A stretch of 64,000 bases of DNA from Aerosticca soli (GTDB taxonomy: Bacteria > Pseudomonadota > Gammaproteobacteria > Xanthomonadales > Rhodanobacteraceae): positions 953,001 through 1,017,000 of the forward strand of contig NZ_AP018560.1 in NCBI RefSeq assembly GCF_003967035.1, read 5' to 3'. Of this stretch, positions 45,684 to 56,772 are shown piece by piece; the stretch's first letter is position 1, and every line of letters begins with the position of its first letter. The notes beneath the pieces were generated by a model. It had not been told where the DNA came from. It did no database searches and was given only the letters and a program-made list of their open reading frames with translations. The translations under genes were made by a program, and so were the position numbers.

Positions 45684-47321
45684 TCACGCGGTGAGCAGGC
45701 GGGTGTCGGCGGCATCCAGCGTGGTCAGGCGATCCAGACCGTGGGCGAGGAAGATGCGCAAGGCCGCGCCGGGTCGCAGGTCGCCGCGACTCTTGGCCCA
45801 GGCCGCCTGGTCGGCGAGCAGCGCCGCGGCGGCACTGCGGGCCAGGGTGAACGCGAAGCCCCGGGCGCCAGCCTCGCGCCGCTCGCGGGTGGCGCCGTGG
45901 CCCTCCAGCCAGCACGTGGCCGCATCCAGCGCGCCCTGCACGACCTGCGCGGCGGCCGGCGCGGCGTTGGTCAGCCATGCGGCGATGGCCTGACGCAGCG
46001 GCTCGATGCCGTCGGCCTCGAGCACGCGCAGCACGTCCAGGGCGAGCACGTTGGTGGTGCCTTCCCAGATCGGATAGACCTGCGCATCGCGCAGCAGCTG
46101 CGGCAGGCCGGTGTCCTCGATGTAGCCGGCGCCGCCGAAGCATTCCAGCGCCTCCGAGCAAACTGCCACCGCCAGCTTGCCGGTCCACAGCTTGGCCAGT
46201 GGGGTGAGCAGGCGCAGCAGCGCTGCCTCGTGCGGCGTGGCGAGGCCCTGTTCGACCCGGCCGAGCAGGCGCGGCAGGGCGAGCACCAGCGCGAAGGCCG
46301 CCTCCATTTCCGCGACAAGGCCGGCCAGCGTCTCCACGTGCAGCGGCTGCTCGATCAGTGGCCGGCCGAAGGCCTGCCTGCGCGCCGCATAGTCGCGTGC
46401 CAGCGCCACCGCGCGGCTCATGCTGGCGAGCGCGCATACCGCGTTCCACAGTCGGGTGATGTTGAGCACCGGCGCGATCTGCCGCACACCGTGCGCGAGC
46501 TCGCCCACCGGCCAGGCGGGCAGACCGTCCAGATGGATCTCGGCGGTCGGCAGCTCGTGGGTGCCGAGCTTGTCCTTGAGCCGGTCGATGAGGATCTCCG
46601 GCCGCCGCCGGCCGTGCTCCGTCGTCTCGACATAGAACAGCGCCAGGGCGCGGCTGCCGGGGCCGGCGCCTTCCGGCCTCGCCAAGGCGAGCGCGGCCTC
46701 GCCGACCACCGCCGAACTGAACCACTTGCGCCCGTACAGCCGCCATTGCCCGTCGGCATCGCGGCGGGCGATTGTCTCGGTCCGGCCGACATCCGAGCCG
46801 CCGGCGGTTTCGGTCATCCATTGCCCGCTGAGCCAGAAAGCCTCCGGGTCGCGGCTCAGGAAGTGCGGCAGCGCGCGTTCGCCCAGCGCGGCGTTGCCCG
46901 AGGCCTTGAGCGCGGTGGCGGCGCCGTCGGTCATCGCCAGTGGACAGGTGTAGAAGGCGCTCGCCACGTGGTAGAGGTAGACGCGGGCGAACTGCTCCAG
47001 ACGCGCGTGGACGTGCGCCTCGTGGCCGGCGGCGAGGAGGGCATGGCGGGTGGTGAGCCAGGCCCCTTCCTGCCAGGCCGGGGTGAGCTCGATGCGGTCG
47101 ATGCGGCGACCCCAGGCGTCCCAGGCGGTGAATAGCGGTTTTTTCGGTGTGCTTGCGCGCTCGCGCTGCCACGCCTTCAAGGCATAGTGACCGAGCGCGT
47201 CCAGATCGGCATCCAGCGCCTCGCGGCGCTCGGTCGGCAGGTGGCGGTCGAGAAGATCGAGCAGCAGCCGGTCGCTGCGATAGGGATGATCCAGTTGCGG
47301 CGGATCCTGCAGGAAGGCCAT
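45684..47321 (-). CDS. Acyl-CoA dehydrogenase family protein, AidB-like
   Basis: 545 aa, longer than classical acyl-CoA dehydrogenases and close to AidB, which has a DNA-binding C-terminal extension and acts in alkylation response. The FAD segments GQWMTETAGGSDVG and YGRKWFSSA, ECFGGAGYIEDTGLP and WEGTTNVLALD are present. ATG 47321 has AAGGAG upstream. Without the alkylation regulon in view it could equally be a long acyl-CoA dehydrogenase; both share these motifs. Confidence 0.82.
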   Translation of the reverse strand: MAFLQDPPQLDHPYRSDRLLLDLLDRHLPTERREALDADLDALGHYALKAWQRERASTPKKPLFTAWDAWGRRIDRIELTPAWQEGAWLTTRHALLAAGHEAHVHARLEQFARVYLYHVASAFYTCPLAMTDGAATALKASGNAALGERALPHFLSRDPEAFWLSGQWMTETAGGSDVGRTETIARRDADGQWRLYGRKWFSSAVVGEAALALARPEGAGPGSRALALFYVETTEHGRRRPEILIDRLKDKLGTHELPTAEIHLDGLPAWPVGELAHGVRQIAPVLNITRLWNAVCALASMSRAVALARDYAARRQAFGRPLIEQPLHVETLAGLVAEMEAAFALVLALPRLLGRVEQGLATPHEAALLRLLTPLAKLWTGKLAVAVCSEALECFGGAGYIEDTGLPQLLRDAQVYPIWEGTTNVLALDVLRVLEADGIEPLRQAIAAWLTNAAPAAAQVVQGALDAATCWLEGHGATRERREAGARGFAFTLARSAAAALLADQAAWAKSRGDLRPGAALRIFLAHGLDRLTTLDAADTRLLTA

Positions 47322-47433
47322 GGACAACTCCTTACGAGGCCAAGCTTGGGCCGAGTATAGGACCGCGTGCACGGTGCCCTCACGCGGGCGATACTCTGGC
47401 CTTTTCCAAGGCCGTGCCAGGGGGGAGCCTGAG

Positions 47434-48825
47434 GTGTTCAAGACTTGTCTGTGGCTCGTGTTGACCGCGTTCGCCGGTCTCGCTTCGGCGAGCGGGCTGG
47501 ATGCCAACGAGCGCGAGGCGCGTGAGCTCTTCGCGCGACTGATCGCCTTCCGCACCGAGGCCGGCCAGGGCCAGGTGCCGGTGATGGCCGAATACCTCGC
47601 CGGGCGCTTCCGCGAGGCGGGTTTTCCCGCCGCCGACATCCACCTGATGCCGCACGGCGAGACCGCCGCGCTGGTGGTGCGCTACCGCGGCGACGGCAGC
47701 GGCGGACGGCCGATCGCGCTGCTCGCGCACATGGACGTGGTCACCGCGCGGCGCGAGGACTGGCAACGCGACCCGTTCACGCTGACCGAGGAGAACGGCT
47801 ACTTCTACGGCCGCGGCACCGAAGACATCAAGAGCGGCGTCACCGTGCTCACCGCGAGCTTCCTGCGCCTGAAGCGCGAGGGCTTCGTGCCCAGCCGCGA
47901 TCTCGTCATCGTGTTCACCGGCGATGAGGAAACCGCCCAGGACACCGTCGCCGAACTGCTCGCGCGGCACCGTGACTGGGTGGATGCGGAATTCGCGCTC
48001 AACACCGACGCCGGCGGCGGCGAACTGGACGAACAGGGCCGGCCGTTGATGTACGATCTGCAGACCGCCGAGAAGACCTACGCGAGCTTCGAGCTGACCA
48101 CGCACAATCCCGGCGGGCACAGTTCGCAGCCGCGCGCCGACAACGCCATCTACGCGCTGGCCGACGCGCTGGAGAAGCTCAGGACGTTCCGCTTCCCGGT
48201 GATGTGGAACGACACCACGCTGGCCTCGTTCAAGGCGCGCGGCGCGGTGACGCCTGGCGCGCTCGGCAAGGCGATGCGCCACTTCGCGCGCGACCCGCAC
48301 GATGCCGCCGCCGCCGAACTGCTCGCCGGCGAGCCTGCCGAAGTGGGCAAGACGCGCACCACCTGCGTGGCGACGCTGCTGCGCGGCGGGCATGCCGAGA
48401 ACGCGCTGCCGCAGTCGGCCACCGCCACGGTCAACTGCCGCATCTTCCCCGGCGTCGCCGTCGCCGAGGTGCAGCGCACGCTGGCCGCGCTGGTCGGGCC
48501 GGAGGTCGCGGTGACGCCGATCGGCAAGGCGCTGGCCAGCGACGCCTCGCCGCTGCGCGCGGACGTGCTCGCCGCGGTCGGCAAGGCGGTCCACGCCATC
48601 CATCCGGGCGTGCCGGTCACGCCGATGCAGGAATCGGGCGCCACCGACGGGCTGTATTTCCGCGCCGCCGGCATCCCGACCTACGGCGTCGGCTGCGTCT
48701 TCATCAAGAGCAGCGACGAATTCGCCCACGGTCTGAACGAGCGCATCCCGGTGCAGTCGTTCTACGAGGACCTGCGCTTCTGGCACGTGCTGCTGACCAC
48801 GCTGGCCGGCCACGGCGCCGCATAG
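47434..48825 (+). CDS. M20-family metallopeptidase, exported
   Basis: 463-aa zinc peptidase. Signal peptide LWLVLTAFAGLASAS; metal His in LLAHMDVV; bridging Asp in GRGTEDIKSGV; catalytic/metal Glu pair in FTGDEETAQD; later metal His in EFAHGLNERI. A dimerisation lid lies between. GTG 47434 preceded by GGGGGGAG is chosen. The product probably hydrolyses dipeptides or acylated amino acids in the periplasm. Confidence 0.88.
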   Translation: MFKTCLWLVLTAFAGLASASGLDANEREARELFARLIAFRTEAGQGQVPVMAEYLAGRFREAGFPAADIHLMPHGETAALVVRYRGDGSGGRPIALLAHMDVVTARREDWQRDPFTLTEENGYFYGRGTEDIKSGVTVLTASFLRLKREGFVPSRDLVIVFTGDEETAQDTVAELLARHRDWVDAEFALNTDAGGGELDEQGRPLMYDLQTAEKTYASFELTTHNPGGHSSQPRADNAIYALADALEKLRTFRFPVMWNDTTLASFKARGAVTPGALGKAMRHFARDPHDAAAAELLAGEPAEVGKTRTTCVATLLRGGHAENALPQSATATVNCRIFPGVAVAEVQRTLAALVGPEVAVTPIGKALASDASPLRADVLAAVGKAVHAIHPGVPVTPMQESGATDGLYFRAAGIPTYGVGCVFIKSSDEFAHGLNERIPVQSFYEDLRFWHVLLTTLAGHGAA

Positions 48826-48829
48826 CGGT

Positions 48830-49803
<974 letters not shown>

Positions 49804-49862
49804 CTAGTGTAGCGGCAGCCTTCGCGCATCCCTTGGGTTGGACTTTTCCGGAGAACTGGCGA

Positions 49863-51125
49863 GTGCGCATCGACCGTGACCGCATCCGGGCCTTCGTGCG
49901 CTTCCTCTGGCAGCGCTTCCTGGACGACAAGTGTTTCGAGACCGCCGGCGCACTGTCCTACACCACGCTGGTGTCGCTGGTGCCGCTCACCGTGGCGGTG
50001 TTCGCGATGATCTCGGCGTTCCAGGTGTTCGAGGGCGCGCGCGACCGCCTGCTCGACTTCGTCTTCCGCAATTTCGTGCCGGCGACGGGGGCCCAGGTGC
50101 GCGCCGCGCTGACGGGGTTTGCCGCCAACGCCAGCCAGCTGACCGGCATCGGCATCCTCGGCATGCTGTTCAGCGCGCTGTCGATGATGGTCAGCATCGA
50201 GGATCGCCTGAACCGCATCTGGCGCGTCTACCAGCCGCGTTCCTGGGGTTCGCGCTTGCTGCTGTACTGGACCGCGCTCACGCTGGGGCCGATCCTGGCC
50301 GTCGGCGGGCTGGCCGCGGCCTCGTATGTCACCGCGATGCCGCTGCTGCGCGATGCCTCGGTGTCGCCCACGCTTACCCAGCAATGGCTGCGCGTGCTGC
50401 CGTTCCTGGTCACCTTTGTCGCCCTGTGGCTGATGTACGCGCTGGTGCCCAATTGCCGGGTGCCGCGCCGCGACGCGACGATCGGCGCCCTGCTCGGCGC
50501 GATCCTGTTCGAGGTGGCCCGCTGGGGGTTCGCCGTGTTCGTCCGCGGCGCGCACAACTACCAGCAGATCTACGGCGCGCTGGCGGTGATCCCGATCTTC
50601 CTGCTGTGGATCTACCTGGCCTGGGTGATCGTCATCCTCGCCGCCTCCATCGCCGCCTCGCTCTCGGCCTACGAGTACCACGCGCCCACCCAGGTGCTGC
50701 CCGAGGGCGGCGAGTTCCTGGGGTTGCTGGTGGTGCTGGGCCGGTTCATCGACGCCCAGCGGCATGGCGAGCGGCTGGATCCGGCGACCGTGCGGCTGCA
50801 CGAGCCGTATCTGCGCAACACGCAGATCGCGATGTATTTCGACGACCTGCAGCGCGCGGGGCTGATCCAGCGCGGCGAGGGCGGCGGCTGGCTGCTGGTG
50901 CGCAGCCTGGACAGCACCGACCTGCTGCACGTCTACCGGCACAGCCGTTACCGTCTGCCGCTGCAGCCCATCCAGCTGGTGCGCACGCTCGGCATCGTGT
51001 TGCCGGCCAAGCTGATCGGGCTGCTGGAGGAAACGGCCGAGGCCATCACCAGCCGGCTCGCCACGCGGCTGGACGAAGCCTATCCGCCGCCCGGCGATGC
51101 TCCACGCGAGGTGCCTGTCCCATGA
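49863..51125 (+). CDS. YihY/BrkB-family inner-membrane protein
   Basis: 420 aa. The first 300 residues carry six membrane helices with the family pattern ETAGALSYTTLVSLVPL, GILGMLFSALSMMVSIEDRLNRIW and YGALAVIPIFLLWIYLAW. A soluble winged-helix-like C-terminal domain follows. Long annotated as 'RNase BN', an assignment since withdrawn. GTG 49863 with GGAG 9 nt upstream is preferred; a TTG at 49833 is in frame. Couples to the next gene (ATGA overlap). Confidence 0.87.
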   Translation: MRIDRDRIRAFVRFLWQRFLDDKCFETAGALSYTTLVSLVPLTVAVFAMISAFQVFEGARDRLLDFVFRNFVPATGAQVRAALTGFAANASQLTGIGILGMLFSALSMMVSIEDRLNRIWRVYQPRSWGSRLLLYWTALTLGPILAVGGLAAASYVTAMPLLRDASVSPTLTQQWLRVLPFLVTFVALWLMYALVPNCRVPRRDATIGALLGAILFEVARWGFAVFVRGAHNYQQIYGALAVIPIFLLWIYLAWVIVILAASIAASLSAYEYHAPTQVLPEGGEFLGLLVVLGRFIDAQRHGERLDPATVRLHEPYLRNTQIAMYFDDLQRAGLIQRGEGGGWLLVRSLDSTDLLHVYRHSRYRLPLQPIQLVRTLGIVLPAKLIGLLEETAEAITSRLATRLDEAYPPPGDAPREVPVP

Positions 51126-51595
51126 AAAAAACCCTGTGCCGCGGCCTGCTCGGCGCGCTGCTGCTGGTCCTGGCCGGCAGTCTGCCGGCGGCGACGCCTC
51201 CGGACTTCACGCTCACCACGCTGGATGGCGGCCATTTCCGGCTCGCCGCGCAGCGCGGGCATTGGGTGATCGTCAATTTCTGGGCCACCTGGTGCGCGCC
51301 GTGCATCAAGGAGATGCCCGAACTGTCCGCCTACGTCGCCCGGCATCGCGACAAGATCGCCGCGATTGGCATCGCCTACGACGACACCGACCCGGCCGAG
51401 CTCAAGGCCTTCGTCGCCGCCCATCCGGTCGCCTATCCGATCGCCCGGCTCACCCTGGATGCGGCACTGCCCGGGTTCGCGGCGCCGCGGGTGCTGCCGA
51501 CCACCTATCTCATTGCGCCGGACGGCAGCGTGGTCCGGCGTTTCGACCGCCCGGTCGGCGCGGCTGAGCTCGGCGCCGTGACCGGTCTGCCATGA
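51122..51595 (+). CDS. TlpA-like thioredoxin-fold protein, exported
   Basis: 157 aa; signal peptide [15 protein letters not shown], then thioredoxin fold with redox motif WCAPC (residues 57-61) and cis-Pro in VLPTTYL. Periplasmic disulfide reductase or cytochrome-maturation helper. It overlaps yihY and acyP starts, forming a three-gene operon. Confidence 0.88.
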   Translation: MKKTLCRGLLGALLLVLAGSLPAATPPDFTLTTLDGGHFRLAAQRGHWVIVNFWATWCAPCIKEMPELSAYVARHRDKIAAIGIAYDDTDPAELKAFVAAHPVAYPIARLTLDAALPGFAAPRVLPTTYLIAPDGSVVRRFDRPVGAAELGAVTGLP

Positions 51596-51858
51596 ACGGC
51601 GCCCGCTTTCTCGTCAGCGGACGCGTGCAGGGCGTGTTCTATCGCGCCGCCACGCGCGAGCGGGCCCGCCATCTGGGCCTTGTCGGATACGCGCGCAACC
51701 TGGATGACGGCCGCGTGGAAGTGGTCGCCTTCGGCGCGCCGGAAGCACTGGACGCGCTGGAGCGCTGGCTCTGGCAGGGGCCGCCGGCAGCGCGGGTCGA
51801 GGCGGTGCGGCGGGAGGCGCTGAACGCCGAGCCGCCGGCGGATTTCCGCGTGCTGTGA
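51592..51858 (+). CDS. acyP: Acylphosphatase
   Basis: 88 aa, the family length. The phosphate loop [16 protein letters not shown] holds the catalytic Arg, and [17 protein letters not shown] the catalytic Asn. Hydrolyses acyl phosphates. Start overlaps the preceding stop by 4 bp. Confidence 0.93.
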   Translation: MNGARFLVSGRVQGVFYRAATRERARHLGLVGYARNLDDGRVEVVAFGAPEALDALERWLWQGPPAARVEAVRREALNAEPPADFRVL

Positions 51859-51867
51859 AGCCCCCGG

Positions 51868-52947
51868 TCAGGCGTGGAGCTGCTTGAGTTGGTCGATCTG
51901 GTCCTCGCGGGCCAGCGCGTCCATGAGTTCGTCCAGATCGCCCTCCAGGATCTCGGGCAGGCGATACAGGGTGAGGTTGATGCGGTGGTCGGTGACCCGG
52001 CCCTGCGGGAAGTTGTAGGTGCGGATGCGCTGGCTGCGATCGCCCGAACCGACCTGCAGCCGACGCGCCTCGGCCTGTTGGGCCGTCTGCTTGCGCTGCG
52101 CCTCGTCGAGCAGCCGCGCCTTCAGGAGGCTCATCGCGCGGGCGCGGTTCTTGTGCTGGCTGCGTTCGTCCTGGCACTCGACCACGATGCCCGAGGGCAG
52201 GTGGGTGATGCGGATGGCCGAGTCGGTCTTGTTGACGTGCTGGCCGCCGGCGCCGGAGGCGCGGAAGGTGTCGATCTTGAGCTCGGCCGGGTTGAGCTCG
52301 ATCTCGTCAATCTCGTCCAGCTCCGGCAGGATCGCCACGGTGGCGGCGGAAGTGTGGATGCGCCCCTGCGATTCGGTAGCCGGCACGCGCTGCACGCGGT
52401 GCGTGCCCGATTCGTACTTGAGCCGCGAATAGGCGCCGCGGCCTTCCACGCGGGCGACGATCTCCTTGTAGCCGCCATGCTCGCCCGGGCTTTCGGAGAG
52501 GATCTCCACCCGCCAGCCGCGCCGCTCGGCGTAGCGCGCATACATGCGGAACAGATCGCCGGCGAACAGCGCCGCCTCGTCGCCACCGGTGCCGGCACGC
52601 ACCTCGAGGAACAGGTTGGCCTCGTCGCGCGGATCGCGCGGCAGCAGCAGGCGCTCGATCTCCTGCTCGAGTGCGGCCAGGCGGTCCTTGAGCCCCTGCA
52701 GGTCGGCGGCGGCCAGTTCGCCGAGTTCGGGATCGTCCAGCATCGCCTCGGCATCGGCGAGTTCGCGTTGTGTTTGCTCGTGCGCGCGCAAGGCGGCGAC
52801 GAGGGGTTCGAGCTGGGCATATTCGCGCGAAAGCTCGCGAAAACGCGCAGGGTCGGCGAGCACCTCGGGCGCACCGAGCAGGTGGCCGAGCTCCTCGTGG
52901 CGTTCGCTCAGGGTTTCGAGTTTGCGGTGCAGGGCAGGCGTCGTCAT
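51868..52947 (-). CDS. prfA: Peptide chain release factor 1
   Basis: 359 aa. The GGQ motif lies in [16 protein letters not shown] and the stop-codon-reading region in the preceding domain; [12 protein letters not shown] is typical of RF1. ATG 52947. Follows hemA on the same strand, the conserved hemA-prfA pair of gammaproteobacteria. Confidence 0.96.
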   Translation of the reverse strand: MTTPALHRKLETLSERHEELGHLLGAPEVLADPARFRELSREYAQLEPLVAALRAHEQTQRELADAEAMLDDPELGELAAADLQGLKDRLAALEQEIERLLLPRDPRDEANLFLEVRAGTGGDEAALFAGDLFRMYARYAERRGWRVEILSESPGEHGGYKEIVARVEGRGAYSRLKYESGTHRVQRVPATESQGRIHTSAATVAILPELDEIDEIELNPAELKIDTFRASGAGGQHVNKTDSAIRITHLPSGIVVECQDERSQHKNRARAMSLLKARLLDEAQRKQTAQQAEARRLQVGSGDRSQRIRTYNFPQGRVTDHRINLTLYRLPEILEGDLDELMDALAREDQIDQLKQLHA

Positions 52948-53020
52948 CGGCGGCTCGGAACGGGCAAGGGCAGGGGGCGGACGGCCGGCGCGAAGGCGCC
53001 GTGGCGGCATCCGGGCCGAG

Positions 53021-54295
53021 CTACTCCTCGCGCAGTTCGGTCTCTTCCGATTGGCCGTATAGACGGCCGGCGGCATGCAGCAGGTCGAGATCGCCGGCCA
53101 GCGCGGCCTCGCGCAGGCGGGCACTCGGCTGGTGCAGCAGCTTGTTGGTCAGCGTGTTGGCCAGAAAGGCCAGCGCCTCGGCCGGCGGCTTGCCGTGCGC
53201 GAGCATGGCCTGGGCCTTGGCCAGCACCTCGTCGCGATGGCGTTCGGCATGCTGGCGCAGGTCCACCACCGGGTTGCGCACGGTGAGCGCGCGGCGCCAG
53301 GCCATGTAGCGCTCCACCTGCAGGTCGATGATCGCCTCGGCCTCGCGCGCGGCGGCCTCGCGCGAGCGCAGGTGGTCGTCGATCACCTGCTTCAGGTCGT
53401 CGATGCCGTAGAGATAGACGTCGTCGAGCGCGCCGACGGCGGGGTCGATGTCGCGTGGCACGGCGATGTCGACCATGAACATCGGCCGGCGCCGGCGCGC
53501 GGCGATCGCCCGTTCGACCATCGTCCGGGTCAGCACCGGCGTGCGGGAGGCGGTGGAGGCGATCACGATGTCGGCTTCGGCCAGGTGCTGCGGCAGATCG
53601 GACAGGGCGATCGCGTAGCCGCCGTGGCGGCCGGCGAGGTCCTGGGCGTTTTCCAGCGTACGGTTGGCCACGATCAGTCGGCGCACGTGTTTTTCCGCCA
53701 GGTGCCGGGCGGCGAGCTCGATGGTGTCGCCGGCGCCGATCAGCAGCACGCAGGCCTGTTTTAAGTCGGTGAACACCTGCTCGGCCAGCCGGACGGCGGT
53801 GAACGCCACCGACACCGTGTGCGCGCCGATGCGGGTGTCGGTACGCACCCGCTTGGCCACCGCGAAGGTGTGCTGCAGCAGCCGGTCCAGCGGAGCGCCG
53901 AGCGTCTGCGCGGCGCGGGCGCGGTGATAGGCGTCCTTGACCTGGCCGAGGATCTGCGGCTCGCCGAGCACCATCGAGTCAAGCCCGGTGGCGACGCGAA
54001 AGAGGTGCCGCACCGCGGCGTGCTCGTCGTGGCGGTAGAGGTATTCGTCCAGCCGCCCGGGCGCCAGCCGGTGATGGCGGCCGAGCCATGCTTGCGGCAC
54101 CGCCTCGGCGCCCGCCGCCACGTTGACGTAGAGCTCGGTACGGTTGCAGGTGGACAGGATCAGGGCCTCTTCCACGCCTTCTTCCCGGCGCAGCTCGCGC
54201 AGCGCCTGGCCGGTGGCTGCCGCGTCGAAGGCGACCTGCTCGCGCAGGCTGACCGGCGCGGTGAGGTGATTGAGCCCGAGGGCGATCAGCGGCAT
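53021..54295 (-). CDS. hemA: Glutamyl-tRNA reductase
   Basis: First step of the C5 pathway of tetrapyrrole synthesis, 424 aa. Catalytic Cys is in [11 protein letters not shown]; the [14 protein letters not shown] signature and NADPH-binding [16 protein letters not shown] are intact. ATG 54295; divergent from the TPR lipoprotein gene with a 105-bp spacer. Confidence 0.96.
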   Translation of the reverse strand: MPLIALGLNHLTAPVSLREQVAFDAAATGQALRELRREEGVEEALILSTCNRTELYVNVAAGAEAVPQAWLGRHHRLAPGRLDEYLYRHDEHAAVRHLFRVATGLDSMVLGEPQILGQVKDAYHRARAAQTLGAPLDRLLQHTFAVAKRVRTDTRIGAHTVSVAFTAVRLAEQVFTDLKQACVLLIGAGDTIELAARHLAEKHVRRLIVANRTLENAQDLAGRHGGYAIALSDLPQHLAEADIVIASTASRTPVLTRTMVERAIAARRRRPMFMVDIAVPRDIDPAVGALDDVYLYGIDDLKQVIDDHLRSREAAAREAEAIIDLQVERYMAWRRALTVRNPVVDLRQHAERHRDEVLAKAQAMLAHGKPPAEALAFLANTLTNKLLHQPSARLREAALAGDLDLLHAAGRLYGQSEETELREE

Positions 54296-54400
54296 GGCGT
54301 GGATGATGGGTGTGCGGCGGGCGTCTGCCGGCTTGGGCTAAGCTTGCAGCATGGTGCCGGACGCAACGGGCCGAATCATAAGCGTACGACGGAGCATAGT

Positions 54401-56143
54401 GTGCTGAGCGGTACCCCCAAGTTCAAGCAACTGCGGCAATGTGCAATCGTCGGCGCGCTGCTCCTGCTCGCGGCCTGCGCCGTGAACCGTCCCCAGCGGG
54501 CTTCGCCTCCGGGCGCCTCGAACGCTGGCGTGGGCCAGCCGCTCGCGCGGCTCGAAGTGCCGATCCCGGATGCCGATCACGATCTCATCGCGCAGCTCAT
54601 CGCCGGCGAGATGGCCCTGGTGCACAACGATCTCAAGGCGGCCGCCGGCTACTACGGACGCGCCATGCAGCTGACCCGCGACCCGCAGGTGGCGGGGCGG
54701 GCGGCGCTGCTGGCGATCGCCGTGCACGACGCCGAGGCCGCGCAGCGCGCACTCGAGCGCTGGCAGGCGCTCGGGGCGACGCCTGCGCAGCTCGCCGTGG
54801 CGCGCGCGCAGCTGGCGCTGGATCGCGGCGACGGCGCCGAGGCTCGGCGGCAGCTCGACATCCTGCTGCACAGCGGTGAGAAAGACGCCTGGCGGCAGTT
54901 CACCCGCATCCTGCTCGAGGCCCGCGACCAGGCCCTGGCGGCGCAGCTCCTGGAGGCGCTGGCCACGCCCGAGCGCCTGTCGGCCGATCCACAGGCGTGG
55001 CTGGCGATGAGTGAGCTCGGCGACAAGCTCGGCCGTCACGCCTATGCCCAGCGTATCGCGGATGCCGCGGTACGCCGCTTCAAGCGCCCCGAGACCTATG
55101 CCTGGGCCGCGCAGCTCAAGTACAAGGCCGGCGACCGCGAAGGCGCCAAGCGCATGCTGCGCCAGGCCCTCGCCCGCACGCCGAACGACATCCAGCTGCG
55201 CCTGGCCTATGCCGGGTTGCTCGGCCAGGAGGGCGCCTATGCCGACGCCTCGCGGCTGCTCGATCGCGGCCCGCAGAACGCCGATACCTATGCCCTGCGT
55301 GTCGCGCTCGCGGTGCAGGCCGGCGACAAGGCCGCGCTGGCGCGGCTCTACGAGCAGCTGCAGCGCGCCCCCGATGAGGAACGCAGCCCCTGGCTGCTCG
55401 GTCAGCTCGCGGAGCTGCTCGGGCGGCGTGGCGAGGCGCTGGCCTGGTACGACCAGGTCGGCGACGATGACGAGCACGCCTTCGACGCCGATCTGCGCAG
55501 CGCGGTGCTGCTGTTCGGCCAGGGCAAGCGCGCCGATGCGCATGCCCTGCTGGAACAGCTGGAAACCAGCTACCTCGACCAGCCCGCGCAGCTGCGCCGC
55601 GCCTACCAGGCCGATGCCGAGCTGTACATGCAGGAGCAGCGCTATGCGCAGGCCGCCGACGCCTACGGGCGCGCGCTGCAGATCATGCCCGACGATCCGG
55701 AACTGCTCTATGGGCGCGGCATGGCCTATGCCCAGGGCGGCCAGATCGACCAGGCGGAGGCCGATTTCCGCCATCTGCTCAAGCTGCGCCCCAACGACCC
55801 GGACGCCTGCAATGCGCTCGGTTACACCCTGGCCGACGCCAGCCGTGACCTGGACGAGGCCGAGCGGCTGATCGAGATTGCCCGCGCCGCGCGGCCGAAC
55901 GATCCGGCCATCGCCGATTCCTGGGGCTGGCTGCAATATCGCCGCGGCCATCTGGACGAGGCCGAACGGGTGCTGCGCAGCGCGTGGGCGGGCCGCAAGG
56001 ATGCCGAGATCGGCGTGCATCTGGGCGAGGTCCTGTGGCAGCGCGGCAAGCGCGACGAGGCGATGCGGGTGTTCGACGAGGTGCGCCGGCTCGACCCGCA
56101 GAACGCCAGCCTCGAGGCGACGCTGCAGCGGCTCAAACCATGA
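54401..56143 (+). CDS. Tetratricopeptide-repeat lipoprotein
   Basis: 580 aa. Lipoprotein signal with lipobox LAAC (residues about 24-27 after KFKQLRQCAIVGALLLL). At least ten TPR-like helical pairs follow, the clearest at YAQAADAYGRALQIMPDD and DQAEADFRHLLKLRPNDPDACNALGY. GTG 54401 with GGAG 7 nt upstream is the start. Located just before lolB and coupled to it by a 4-bp overlap. Probably an outer-membrane assembly scaffold; the exact role is not known. Confidence 0.85.
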   Translation: MLSGTPKFKQLRQCAIVGALLLLAACAVNRPQRASPPGASNAGVGQPLARLEVPIPDADHDLIAQLIAGEMALVHNDLKAAAGYYGRAMQLTRDPQVAGRAALLAIAVHDAEAAQRALERWQALGATPAQLAVARAQLALDRGDGAEARRQLDILLHSGEKDAWRQFTRILLEARDQALAAQLLEALATPERLSADPQAWLAMSELGDKLGRHAYAQRIADAAVRRFKRPETYAWAAQLKYKAGDREGAKRMLRQALARTPNDIQLRLAYAGLLGQEGAYADASRLLDRGPQNADTYALRVALAVQAGDKAALARLYEQLQRAPDEERSPWLLGQLAELLGRRGEALAWYDQVGDDDEHAFDADLRSAVLLFGQGKRADAHALLEQLETSYLDQPAQLRRAYQADAELYMQEQRYAQAADAYGRALQIMPDDPELLYGRGMAYAQGGQIDQAEADFRHLLKLRPNDPDACNALGYTLADASRDLDEAERLIEIARAARPNDPAIADSWGWLQYRRGHLDEAERVLRSAWAGRKDAEIGVHLGEVLWQRGKRDEAMRVFDEVRRLDPQNASLEATLQRLKP

Positions 56144-56772
56144 ACAAGGCGGGGTGGGCGATCGTCTTGGCCGTGTTCCTGGCCGGTTGCGTGCCGGCCG
56201 TGCGCATGCGCGGCAGCCCCGAGGACCTGGCCGCCCAGCGCGCGCGCGAGCGGCAGCTGGCCGGCGTGGAGCGCTGGCAGGTTCGCGGCCGGCTGGGCGT
56301 GTACGACGCCCGCGGCGGCGGCAGCGGCGACTTCAGCTGGCGCCAGGACGGCACCCACTACGAATTCACCCTGCATGGCCCGTCCCTGAGCGGCGTGGAT
56401 CTGCGCCTGCGCGGGGACGAGCACGGCGCCCTGCTCGAGGGTGACAAGCGCGGGCCGCTGCGGGGCCGCGACGCCGAGGCCCTGATGCAGCAGGCGCTGG
56501 GCTGGGTGGTGCCGCTGGACGAGCTGCGCGCCTGGCTGTTCGGGCTCAGGGCGCCCGGCGGTGGTCCGGCCGAGCTCGAGTTCGGCGCCGATCACCTGCC
56601 GGCACGGCTGCGCCAGGACGGCTGGACGGTCGACTACCGCGCCTGGGACACCGATCGCCAGCCGCCGCTGCCGCGCAAGCTGTTCGCCGAGAAGCCGCCC
56701 TACAAGGTGCGGCTGGCGATCGATGCGTTCGAGCTGGACGCCGCGCCGACATCGACGACTGCAGGGCGATGA
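56140..56772 (+). CDS. lolB: Outer-membrane lipoprotein receptor
   Basis: 210 aa; lipobox LAGC, then the LolB core with VERWQVRGRLGVYDARGGGSGDFSWRQDG in parts and a later hydrophobic loop. It receives lipoproteins from LolA and inserts them in the outer membrane. It overlaps its upstream neighbour, and the fused GNAT-IspE start overlaps its stop (ATGA), the conserved lolB-ispE order. Confidence 0.9.
   Translation: MNKAGWAIVLAVFLAGCVPAVRMRGSPEDLAAQRARERQLAGVERWQVRGRLGVYDARGGGSGDFSWRQDGTHYEFTLHGPSLSGVDLRLRGDEHGALLEGDKRGPLRGRDAEALMQQALGWVVPLDELRAWLFGLRAPGGGPAELEFGADHLPARLRQDGWTVDYRAWDTDRQPPLPRKLFAEKPPYKVRLAIDAFELDAAPTSTTAGR

Noticed and set aside
49863-51125. Ribonuclease BN
   Set aside because: YihY proteins were once so named, but they are membrane proteins without nuclease motifs; true RNase BN/Z is a different family.
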